From NCBI GenBank assembly GCA_964468205.1, contig CAYXVG010000004.1, positions 123,962 to 187,961 of the forward strand: a stretch of 64,000 bases of DNA, written 5' to 3'. This DNA comes from CAWELS01 sp964468205. Lineage in GTDB: Bacteria; Acidobacteriota; Terriglobia; Bryobacterales; Bryobacteraceae. Of the stretch, positions 1 through 6,868 are shown one piece after another. The number at the start of each line of letters is the position of its first letter. The first letter of the stretch is position 1. Below the pieces are notes generated by a model that did no database searches, was not told the DNA's origin, and was given only the letters and a program-made list of their open reading frames with translations. A program made the translations under genes and the position numbers.

Positions 1-342
1 ATCGAGCGAACTGACCACGGGAACGCCCATCGTCTCCGCAGTGATGCCAAGGTGCGCCAACACCGCCGCCTGTCCCGCAGCCGACGCGGAGCCGTGCGAG
101 CCCATCACGGGAACCAGAAAGGGCTTCATGCGGCGAGAGCGCCAGAAGTCCACGACGGCTTTGGTAATCAGCGCGATGTTGGCAATGCCGCGGCTGCCCA
201 CGCCGACCGCGATGCGGCTCCCCGGCGCGACCGAGGATGTCCAGGGGGCGGACTCCATCGTGCCGCGCACGGCGGCCGCAACGTCAGCCAGTCCGTGATT
301 TTCGAACTTCTGGCGAATCGGTACGAGCTTCTGTAAATGCAT
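1..342 (-). CDS. LarA/DUF2088-like protein, 5' part only (runs off the window)
   Basis: The first 114 codons of a minus-strand gene are open from ATG at 342 to the window edge. The visible part aligns without gaps to the N-terminus of the complete gene at 40323-41600: both have RQ(K/R)F near residue 10, then GVGSRGI, a (V/A)MGSHG motif and GQA.VLAH.GIT.ETMG. By eye about 60-65% of residues match, so these are paralogues. The family is the DUF2088 / lactate-racemase N-domain group; true LarA is a nickel-pincer racemase, but the substrate of this branch is not evident. The ATG at 342 is preferred over an in-frame TTG at 369 (which has a better Shine-Dalgarno) because it gives the same N-terminal length as the paralogue. 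The C-terminal half is not visible. Confidence 0.85.
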   Translation of the reverse strand, partial: MHLQKLVPIRQKFENHGLADVAAAVRGTMESAPWTSSVAPGSRIAVGVGSRGIANIALITKAVVDFWRSRRMKPFLVPVMGSHGSASAAGQAAVLAHLGITAETMGVPVVSSLD

Positions 343-493
343 CTTCTTCAGCCGGGAAAGACGGATCAATAGCCCTTCTCCCTGATATCACGTTTCCGCC
401 GCCCGAATCCAGCCAATCAACTTACGCCCCTCAATTGGTCGCATTCATGCCCGCCCGGCGCCGGCGCACATGGCGAACCGCCCGGAAGACTTG

Positions 494-499
494 TATAGT
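494..499 (+). promoter_or_regulatory. -10-like hexamer TATAGT, 9 nt before the start of the 509 gene
   Basis: TATAGT matches the sigma-70 -10 consensus at 5 of 6 positions and ends 9 nt before ATG 509. No Shine-Dalgarno lies between them, so transcription would begin a few bases before, or at, the start codon. No good -35 is visible. It is one of a set of similarly placed hexamers in this window. Confidence 0.45.
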
Positions 500-508
500 C
501 TAGGATTC

Positions 509-2455
509 ATGAGATTCCTATCGCCGCTTCTGGTACTTCTTGCCGCCACGGTAGCGCCGGCCCAGGACAGCACGCAAGCCGGGCGCTTCACAGTCGAGCA
601 TCCCACCCTGCACAACCTCGGTTTCGAGTGGGCAATTACAGGCGACGCCAATCGAAACGCCGCGGTGTCGGTCGAATTTCGCCGCACCGGTGAAGCGGAG
701 TGGCGTGAGGCGCTGCCGTTGGTGCGTATCGGCGGCGAGCGGGTCTTTCGCACTCGCGAGCACCTCGACTATACGGTGCCGGACGGCTTCGCGGGCAGTA
801 TCTTCAACCTCGAAGCGGACACCGAATACGAGTGCCGCTTCGAGCTGACCGACCCCGATGGCGCCGCCGGCGAGACAGCGAAAACCGTGCGCGTCAGAAC
901 TCGGGCCGAACCACAGCCCTACTCCGGGGGCCGGACCCTCCATGTCTACCCGCCGTATCACGAGGGGGAAAAGCTGGAGCCGCACTTCACGAGCCTGCTC
1001 CAGGCCTACTACGGAGCCGGCCTTGGCGACTGGAGCGTGGTGTGGGAGCGGCGCGCGCAACCGGGCGATACCATCCTCGTTCACGCCGGTCTCTACAAGA
1101 ATGACCGCCTCAACTACGTCGACCCGATGATGACCCCCTTCGATGGGACCATGTGGCTGACGCTTAAGGGCACACCGGAGAAACCGATCACAATCAAGGC
1201 CGCCGGGGACGGCGAGGTGGTCTTCGACGGGGCCGGCAACCACCGCATGTTTGACGTGACGGCGTCGGCCCATCACATCTTCGACGGGCTCACCTTCCGC
1301 AACACCGACGTCGCCATCTTCGCCGGCCAGAAAGAGATGCTGGGCGCAGTGGGTCTGACCGTCAAGAACTGCCGCTTCGAAGACATCGGCTTCGGGGTTT
1401 GGACCGAGTACGCCGGGTCGAGCGACTTCTATATCTCGGACAACATCTTCCTGGGCCGCCCCGAGCAGCGCAACCTTCTCGTCGGCTGGACAGGACCAAT
1501 GTGGAGGAGCGCCGGGCCATACGGCTCCCACGAAGTCCGGAGTTACTATGCGGTAAAGGTATACGGTCCCGGCCACGTCATCGCCCACAACGCGATCGCC
1601 TACTTCCACGATGGCATCGGGATTTCGACCTACGGTACACCTGAGCAGGACCCCCACCGGAGAGCGTCCTCCATCGACATCCACAACAACGACATCCACA
1701 TGTCAGGCGACGATTTCATCGAGACCGACGGCGGGGTGCACAACATCCGTGTCTACAACAACCGGGGCGTGAACGCCGCGCACGGAGGCTATAGCTCGCA
1801 GCCGGTCTTCGGCGGCCCGGCCTATTTCATCCGGAACCTTCTCTATCATGTGCCGAGCGGCGTCGCCTTCAAGTTTTCCGCCAAGCCCGCCGGCCTGTTC
1901 GTGTGGCACAACACGATCATCGGCGAACAGACCGCGGGCGATCCGGCGGCCAATATGCATTACCGCAACAACCTGTTCCTCGGGCGAGGCACGCCGAACC
2001 GGGGAGTGATGCGTTGGGCCAACTCGACGGAAGCCTACAGCTCGGACTACAACGGCTACCGCCCGAATGAGGGAGTCGCCGCCCAGTACCAGTGGCTCGC
2101 CCCGCGCGCCGGCGGCCAGATGTACCAACCGGAACGCACCGATTGGCAGGTTTTTGCGACTCTCGAAGAATTCCGGGCCGCAACGGGCCAGGAGGAGCAC
2201 GGCATCGAAGTCGATTTCGATATCTTCGAGGAGATGACGCCGCCCGATCACGCCAAGCGGCATGCGGTCTATCATGCAATGGATCTCAACTTCAGGCTGA
2301 ACCCGGATGGCAAGGCTGTGGATGCGGGCGATCCGATTCCGACCGTCAACGACGGGTTCGCCGGGGAGGCGCCCGATTTGGGCGCTCTGGAGGTGGGCCG
2401 GCCCGAGCCGGTCTATGGACCCCGCTGGCTCGACGGACAGCCCTTTTACAAATGA
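509..2455 (+). CDS. Secreted right-handed beta-helix protein, polysaccharide-lyase-like
   Basis: Predicted 648-residue exported protein. A signal peptide (MRFLSPLLVLLAATVAPA) starts at ATG 509; an in-frame GTG or ATG upstream at 470 would bury it, so 509 is chosen. Residues about 25-140 look like a fibronectin-III-type beta-sandwich. From about 150 on there are parallel beta-helix features: repeated short strands with N/D ladders (GDTILVHAGLY, HHIFDGLTFRNTD, NCRFEDIG, IHNNDIH). This fold is shared by chondroitinase-B/alginate-lyase-like enzymes and NosD/CASH proteins, so extracellular polysaccharide binding or cleavage is likely but the substrate and catalytic residues cannot be named. It stands alone, transcribed away from the LarA-like gene at the left edge. 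Confidence 0.8.
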   Translation: MRFLSPLLVLLAATVAPAQDSTQAGRFTVEHPTLHNLGFEWAITGDANRNAAVSVEFRRTGEAEWREALPLVRIGGERVFRTREHLDYTVPDGFAGSIFNLEADTEYECRFELTDPDGAAGETAKTVRVRTRAEPQPYSGGRTLHVYPPYHEGEKLEPHFTSLLQAYYGAGLGDWSVVWERRAQPGDTILVHAGLYKNDRLNYVDPMMTPFDGTMWLTLKGTPEKPITIKAAGDGEVVFDGAGNHRMFDVTASAHHIFDGLTFRNTDVAIFAGQKEMLGAVGLTVKNCRFEDIGFGVWTEYAGSSDFYISDNIFLGRPEQRNLLVGWTGPMWRSAGPYGSHEVRSYYAVKVYGPGHVIAHNAIAYFHDGIGISTYGTPEQDPHRRASSIDIHNNDIHMSGDDFIETDGGVHNIRVYNNRGVNAAHGGYSSQPVFGGPAYFIRNLLYHVPSGVAFKFSAKPAGLFVWHNTIIGEQTAGDPAANMHYRNNLFLGRGTPNRGVMRWANSTEAYSSDYNGYRPNEGVAAQYQWLAPRAGGQMYQPERTDWQVFATLEEFRAATGQEEHGIEVDFDIFEEMTPPDHAKRHAVYHAMDLNFRLNPDGKAVDAGDPIPTVNDGFAGEAPDLGALEVGRPEPVYGPRWLDGQPFYK

Positions 2456-2585
2456 TGCGGCAATTACCGCGCCAGTTTTCGTAACCAAGCCCTGGACGGG
2501 TATGTGGCATCCCGCGCTGAGTACTGCTAAGGTAGGAACGGCAGTCCTCCGCTCCGCGCGGAGAGCCACTGGGAGGATATCGAGC

Positions 2586-2795
2586 ATGCTGCCTGGTCAT
2601 TTGCGGGTCAAGCGGCTCACCGAGGCTTCCGTTCGATGCGATGCACCGAGCTGTGAAGAAACGGCCGTGGTTCTCGTTGAGACTTATCAGCGAGGCGTCT
2701 TGGAACTGTTCGCCTATTGCGAGCGGCATTCACCCCGCAAACCCGCCGAGTTGGTCCGCGCCGCCGCTGCCGTGAACCAATCCAAGTCTGGATAA
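2586..2795 (+). CDS. Small Cys/His protein, possible zinc-binding
   Basis: A 69-residue ORF with a good Shine-Dalgarno (GGGAGGATATCGAGC before ATG 2586). It contains CDAPSC near residue 18 and a CERH near residue 47, a spacing compatible with one zinc site (C-x4-C ... C-x2-H). The protein is basic at its N-terminus and contains a central amphipathic stretch. It lies between the beta-helix gene and the sigma-factor operon on the same strand, 130 nt after the former. I do not recognise the family; a small zinc-finger-like regulator or adaptor is possible. An ORF in the same frame extends to 2307 but overlaps the upstream gene and lacks the ribosome site. Confidence 0.55.
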   Translation: MLPGHLRVKRLTEASVRCDAPSCEETAVVLVETYQRGVLELFAYCERHSPRKPAELVRAAAAVNQSKSG

Positions 2796-2930
2796 TCCGA
2801 GTCAGGTTACACGGCTCGAACGAGCCCGGCCTCGTGGATGCGCTCACCAACAATCGGTAACACTGCCATCCCGCGCATTCGTGGAAAATGAGAAAGGATT
2901 TCGCCGCCGCTCCGTACACCAAAGAGAAAG

Positions 2931-3473
2931 ATGATGGCGGCGGTGGATACAGTAGCAGAGGTGAACGTGGCCGACAGCGAAGCCGAATTTGCCGATCTCT
3001 TCCGCCAGTACAGGCTTAAGGCTTATCACTACGCTCTACAGACAGTTGGCAATACCGAGGACGCGATGGACGTGACCCAGGAGGCGTTTTTGCGACTGCA
3101 TCGCCACTGGCGCCGGCGGGATCCGTCCCGCCCGCTCGCCCCGTGGCTGTACTCGATTATTCGAAATCTGGCCATTGACGTCATTCGCAAGCGATCCGTC
3201 CGGAAGGAGTGCGACATGGAGGCCGCGTCTCCCAAGCCTTCTCCTCTGCCAACTCCCGAGATCCAGACCCGTCACGGCGAGATGAGCGAGCGCCTGTGGC
3301 GTGAGATCGAGCGTTTACCCGACGTGCAAAGAGAAGCTCTGCTGCTGCGCGACTGGCATGGCCTGTCCTATGCCGAGATCGCCGAAACCACCGGCGCTAA
3401 CGTGACCACTATTAACTCGCGCATCCACGACGCGAGAACCCGACTCAGGGAACGACTCAGGAGGTACCTGTGA
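2931..3473 (+). CDS. ECF-type RNA polymerase sigma factor
   Basis: A 180-residue extracytoplasmic-function sigma factor. Region 2 is visible at about residues 22-90 (LFRQYRLKAYHYALQ, then DAMDVTQEAFLRLHRHW and the promoter-melting stretch PWLYSIIRNLAID). Region 4 is at 125-178, with the helix-turn-helix LPDVQREALLLRDWHGLSYAEIAE. A proline-rich linker joins them. ATG 2931 is followed directly by a second ATG at 2934, and AAAGAGAAAG precedes them. It overlaps the next gene by 4 nt (GTGA), so it is translationally coupled to its probable anti-sigma factor. It should direct transcription of a stress or envelope regulon once released. Confidence 0.93.
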   Translation: MMAAVDTVAEVNVADSEAEFADLFRQYRLKAYHYALQTVGNTEDAMDVTQEAFLRLHRHWRRRDPSRPLAPWLYSIIRNLAIDVIRKRSVRKECDMEAASPKPSPLPTPEIQTRHGEMSERLWREIERLPDVQREALLLRDWHGLSYAEIAETTGANVTTINSRIHDARTRLRERLRRYL

Positions 3474-3916
3474 ACCGGCCCGAAAACCATGAAGAAATGA
3501 CTCGACTCCTTTCGGCGTACCTCGACGGCGAGCTCACACAATCGGACCGGCAGCGAGTGCGGCTGCGGCTCGAAAATTCCGAGGAATGGCGCCGTGAACT
3601 GGAAGAGCTGAGAGCGATTCAGAACATGACGGCGGACTTGCAATTCCGCCAACCACCCGACGCGGTGATGGACGCCCTCGAATCGACATTATCCGTGCAG
3701 GCGCCGCGAAGGTTCGGCTGGGGATTGCTGGCCCTGGCGCTAGCCGGCTGGATGGTGTATGCTTTGGTGCTGTACAGTAGGGATTTCCGCTGGCCCTCCG
3801 TGGCCGAACTCCTCGCCGGAGGAGTGCTGGCCGGCTTGGTTCTTGTGTTTCTTTCTGTACTGCGGCAGAGAATCCTGGAACGCCCACACGACCGCTATAG
3901 GAATGTTAAGAGATGA
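3470..3916 (+). CDS. Membrane anti-sigma factor without the zinc motif
   Basis: A 148-residue protein starting at GTG 3470 inside the sigma gene's stop (GTGA overlap), with AGGAGGT seven bases upstream. The N-terminal part (EEMTRLLSAYLDGELT) matches the anti-sigma domain of zf-HC2/RskA type, but the HxxxCxxC zinc motif is absent; the protein has no cysteine in that region. Two membrane segments follow, about residues 80-100 and 110-132, and a short basic tail. It probably holds the sigma factor at the membrane. It overlaps the next gene by 4 nt (ATGA), making a tightly coupled three-gene unit. Confidence 0.85.
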   Translation: MNRPENHEEMTRLLSAYLDGELTQSDRQRVRLRLENSEEWRRELEELRAIQNMTADLQFRQPPDAVMDALESTLSVQAPRRFGWGLLALALAGWMVYALVLYSRDFRWPSVAELLAGGVLAGLVLVFLSVLRQRILERPHDRYRNVKR

Positions 3917-4236
3917 TCACCACCACCACCTGCGAGATCGCCGGTAAGCGCATTGTGCGGACACTTGGCATTGTCAGGGGCAACACGGTGCGTTCGCGGC
4001 ATCTTGGCCGCGACATTCTTGCCGCCTTTCGCAACATGGTGGGCGGTGAGGTGCATGAGTACACCAAGTTGCTGGCCGAAAGCCGGGAAAGCGCGCTCGA
4101 CCGGATGATCGAGGAGGCGGAATCGATCGGCGCAAACGCCATAATCGGCATGCGGTTTGCCACCAGTGAGGTGGCGCAGAATGCGGCGGAGATCCTAGCT
4201 TACGGCACCGCGGTGGTGACCGAGGACGCAAACTAG
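3913..4236 (+). CDS. YbjQ/UPF0145-family protein
   Basis: A 107-residue cytoplasmic protein of the YbjQ (DUF74, UPF0145) family. Family features are the opening ITTTTCEIAGKRI, a central GG.V.EYTKLL..SRESAL.RM, the AE..GANAIIGMRF motif, and a C-terminal A.GTAV. Members are small pentamer-forming beta-rich proteins of unclear function, sometimes linked to metal or membrane stress. Length is normal for the family. Its start codon overlaps the anti-sigma stop (ATGA), so it is the third member of the sigma/anti-sigma operon, which suggests a role in the same stress response; that role is inferred. Confidence 0.88.
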   Translation: MITTTTCEIAGKRIVRTLGIVRGNTVRSRHLGRDILAAFRNMVGGEVHEYTKLLAESRESALDRMIEEAESIGANAIIGMRFATSEVAQNAAEILAYGTAVVTEDAN

Positions 4237-4284
4237 TGTGGAAGCTGCCGGATCCGTTCGCCGCCGCAGGATAAACTGACTCGC

Positions 4285-5127
4285 CTACGGCCCGGTGTAG
4301 CCCTTTGAACGGAGGATGCCAATGAAATCGGCGCCCCGGCCCGCCGGAGGCCGAAGCGGGATGTCCACCCTGAGGAGCGCGGCTGCATCGTCACCGTAAG
4401 GCCCTTGTAGGAGTTCCTCTCCGCTCGAACCGATCACGAGCGAACAGCCGATGCACTTTCGTCCCGCCCACGGACCCGCAATCAGCGGGCCGACATTACT
4501 GACCCCGGCCACGGCCACGCCGTAGAGCCGGGCCAGTTCGCCGTAAGCCTCCCGCCAGAGACCGCCATATGGTTCCTTCGTGTTGTCGTGATTCGCGTCC
4601 ACGGCCCAGGCGCACGGCGAAAGTAACAACTGGCAGCCCATCCGGCACAGCGAGTGCCCGAGGGCGAGGGACGAAGGAAAGTTGTCGGCGCAGATGTTGA
4701 TGCCCACCACGCCAAGCGCCGTTTCGATGACCTGGAGGCGGTCGCCGACAGAGTAGAGATCGTGCGCGATGTCGAGTTCGTTGATCTTGCGATGGAGGGT
4801 GAGGATAGCGCCGTCCGGCGAGATGAGCACGGCCGAGTTGTAGATTCGCTCCCCCGCCCTCTCGGCCAATCCCGCCACCACGTGTACCCGGGCGTCCGCG
4901 GCGGCCCGGCAGAGCGTATCCGCATGCGGCCCGGGGATGGAAACCGCCAAGTCGCGGGTACCGGGAAAGGTCCAACCGCAGTTCAGGCACTCCGGCAGCA
5001 CGACAACCTCGCATCCTTTGCCCGCCAAGACCGCAACTGCGTGGGTCGCTCGTTCGAGATTGGCTGCAATGGCGCCCTGCTCCACCAGGATCTGACCGAT
5101 GCCGGCGCGCACTACGGAAGTTACCAT
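4285..5127 (-). CDS. Carbon-nitrogen hydrolase (nitrilase superfamily)
   Basis: A 280-residue nitrilase-superfamily amidohydrolase. The catalytic triad is visible as Glu46 (VVLPE), Lys114 (LHRK) and Cys146 (INIC), counting from ATG 5127. The core fold (GIGQI start, GPHAD, YNSAVLI) is typical of family branches acting on small linear amides. The frame stays open upstream to 5217, but the region there lacks family similarity and overlaps the PilZ gene; ATG 5127 begins exactly at the conserved first strand. No Shine-Dalgarno precedes it; AATAAT ends 6 nt upstream, suggesting a leaderless transcript. Substrate unknown. A second, divergent member is at 23864-24832. Confidence 0.88.
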   Translation of the reverse strand: MVTSVVRAGIGQILVEQGAIAANLERATHAVAVLAGKGCEVVVLPECLNCGWTFPGTRDLAVSIPGPHADTLCRAAADARVHVVAGLAERAGERIYNSAVLISPDGAILTLHRKINELDIAHDLYSVGDRLQVIETALGVVGINICADNFPSSLALGHSLCRMGCQLLLSPCAWAVDANHDNTKEPYGGLWREAYGELARLYGVAVAGVSNVGPLIAGPWAGRKCIGCSLVIGSSGEELLQGPYGDDAAALLRVDIPLRPPAGRGADFIGILRSKGYTGP

Positions 5128-5133
5128 CGTTCC

Positions 5134-5139
5134 ATTATT
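5134..5139 (-). promoter_or_regulatory. -10-like hexamer AATAAT, 6 nt before the nitrilase start
   Basis: On the minus strand AATAAT (5 of 6 consensus) ends 6 nt before ATG 5127 with no Shine-Dalgarno between them. Transcription from it would start at or next to the ATG. Confidence 0.4.
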
Positions 5140-5165
5140 CTTCACTACGCGATTCTGCGGCCAGC

Positions 5166-5435
5166 CTACAGGATAAGGAAGCCGGATTCTGCATTCTCGC
5201 CAAGGATCCTCGTCCATATGACCCTGGCGGTACCCTTTCCGGACGGGTGAGTGAATCGGACCTGCTGCCCGGTTGAGAGGCGCATTCGCTGGTGGCGGAC
5301 CCGGAAGCCGCCGTTGCTCAGATCAATCAGCTCTCCCCAAAACTCCGCTGGAGCAATGTCTTCGATCGTCAGCGCCACTTCGCCCGATGCGGGGCGGCGG
5401 CGCTCCTTTCGCCGTTCCGCGTCGACGCCTATCAT
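5166..5435 (-). CDS. PilZ-domain protein, likely cyclic-di-GMP binding
   Basis: An 89-residue single PilZ domain. The two ligand motifs are present: the arginine patch RRKERRR at residues 8-14 and D38-L-S-N-G-G43. These are the residues that contact cyclic-di-GMP in the family, so binding is likely. ATG 5435 overlaps the stop codon of the upstream sigma-54-type regulator (ATGA), which fixes this start; the longer ORF to 5585 is rejected. It therefore belongs to one transcription unit with that regulator and lies next to a GGDEF/HD-GYP protein on the opposite strand, giving a compact second-messenger region. Confidence 0.88.
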   Translation of the reverse strand: MIGVDAERRKERRRPASGEVALTIEDIAPAEFWGELIDLSNGGFRVRHQRMRLSTGQQVRFTHPSGKGTARVIWTRILGENAESGFLIL

Positions 5436-6433
5436 CAGAACAGCCCCTCCGCGGCATAAGACTTGAGTTTCCGGCTTAGTGTCCGGCGGGAGATCCCCAA
5501 CAAATCGGCGGCCTTCTGCTGATGGCCGCCGGTGCGGGCGAGAACCTGGCGGATCATGCGCTTTTCCATCGTATCCAGTGACCAATCCGTGCCTCCATGT
5601 CCGTTGGCATTGGCCGGATCGGCAACCGCATCGGCCAGGAAAGCCAGATCGTCGCCGGAAGTACCCCGAACCGTTTCCGGGAGATCGTCGACTGTGATCT
5701 CGCTTCCCGCAGCGAGCACGCCGGCTCGCAATAAGGCGTTGCGCAACTCCCTGACGTTCCCGGGCCAGTGGTAAGCGAAGAGGGCATCCTGGGCATCCTG
5801 GCTCAGAACTGTTCCCGTTCCGCCTTCGGCAAGGAAGTGTTCCGCCAAGGGAAGGATGTCGGCCCGGCGGCGGCGGAGAGCCGGAACCTCCAACTTAATC
5901 TGGCTCAAGCGATGGTAAAGGTCCGCCCGGAACCGGCCCCCTCGCACCAGTTCGCTTAGATCCTGATTCGTTGCAGCGATGACACGAACGGTCACTTTGA
6001 TTTTCGACGTACCACCCAGACGGTAGTACGGCACGCCATCAAGCACCCGCAGGAGCTTCACCTGCATTCGCGGCTCCAACTCGCCCACTTCATCGAGAAA
6101 AAGGGTGCCCCCGTCGGCCAGTTCGAAAAGCCCGGGCTTTGAGACGTCGGCGCTGCTGAACGCGCCCCGTTCAAACCCGAACAGTTCGCTCTCCACCAGA
6201 TGTTCCGGCAGAGCTGCACAGCTCACGTCCACCCAGGCGTTCCGGGAGTGCGGCGAATAGTGGTGAACCGCCCGGGCGATAATCTCCTTCCCCACCCCGC
6301 TCTCTCCGGTGATCAGCACCGCCGCGTTCACTTTGGCGACCCGGCGCACCATGGCCAGGGTCTGTTCCATTACCTCGCTGCGGATTACCGCCGGCATGCC
6401 GAGGAAGTTGTGGGTTGCCAGCGATTCATTCAT
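5435..6433 (-). CDS. Sigma-54-type AAA+ regulator with variant GAFTGA loop
   Basis: A 332-residue NtrC-family ATPase with no receiver or sensor domain. The AAA+ domain starts almost at the N-terminus: Walker A GESGVGKE at 43-50, Walker B GGTLFLDE at 108-115, and arginine-finger region FRADLYHRL. The C-terminus has a Fis-type helix-turn-helix (QQKAADLLGISRRTLSRKL). The loop that contacts sigma-54, normally GAFTGA, reads GAFSSA at 90-95. Changes there often impair sigma-54 contact, so this may not be a standard activator. GGGAGAG precedes ATG 6433. It is translationally coupled to the PilZ gene, so cyclic-di-GMP may control it through that partner. Confidence 0.92.
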   Translation of the reverse strand: MNESLATHNFLGMPAVIRSEVMEQTLAMVRRVAKVNAAVLITGESGVGKEIIARAVHHYSPHSRNAWVDVSCAALPEHLVESELFGFERGAFSSADVSKPGLFELADGGTLFLDEVGELEPRMQVKLLRVLDGVPYYRLGGTSKIKVTVRVIAATNQDLSELVRGGRFRADLYHRLSQIKLEVPALRRRRADILPLAEHFLAEGGTGTVLSQDAQDALFAYHWPGNVRELRNALLRAGVLAAGSEITVDDLPETVRGTSGDDLAFLADAVADPANANGHGGTDWSLDTMEKRMIRQVLARTGGHQQKAADLLGISRRTLSRKLKSYAAEGLF

Positions 6434-6868
6434 AACGGTTCTCTCCCATTTTCAGACAATGGATGATGAGGTCCAATCCTGATTAAGGTTCGATTGCCGA
6501 ACAACTTACACTGAGTACTCTCGGGTGATTGTCTTAGTTCCAAAGGCGCGAAACACCGGAGGTTTACACTCAGCAAGCGGCGGAAACCTTAGACAATGTG
6601 TCCCAGCCCGGCGTGCCGCAGCCAAGTGACTGATCCGCCGGCCGATAGGCGTCCAAGACTCCCTTCTCACCCTGGGAGAGGAGACATTCTGTCCATGCTG
6701 CTACACCCGGTCCACCCGGAAACAGAGGTGTAACCATTGCAAACACACGGCAAACTCAACTTCATACCCGACCCGAGAAAAGGGAATTCAAATTGCTGGT
6801 AACACCACGGAAAGAAAGGATTAGCCCTGCTGCACACGCATACCAAGGCCGCGCAAGCGTTTTCTTCG
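6434..6868. other. 435-bp divergent regulatory region with inverted and direct repeats
   Basis: No gene seen. The region separates the sigma-54-type regulator (minus) from the HD-GYP/GGDEF gene (plus). It holds an imperfect inverted repeat, ATTGTCTTAGTTCC at 6528-6541 against GGAAACCTTAGACAAT at 6582-6597 (40-nt spacer), and the direct repeat TTACACTGAG (6506-6515) / TTACACTCAG (6564-6573). These are candidate operators or parts of a structured leader; no sigma-54 -24/-12 element was found. Confidence 0.45.

Noticed and set aside
518..1699. 393-codon open frame on the minus strand under the beta-helix gene
   Set aside because: It is antisense to a gene with signal peptide and clear fold features, and has no start context or recognisable product; such shadows are common in this GC-rich sequence.
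6434..6868. Cyclic-di-GMP riboswitch before the GGDEF gene
   Set aside because: The conserved riboswitch core could not be found; only simple repeats are present.
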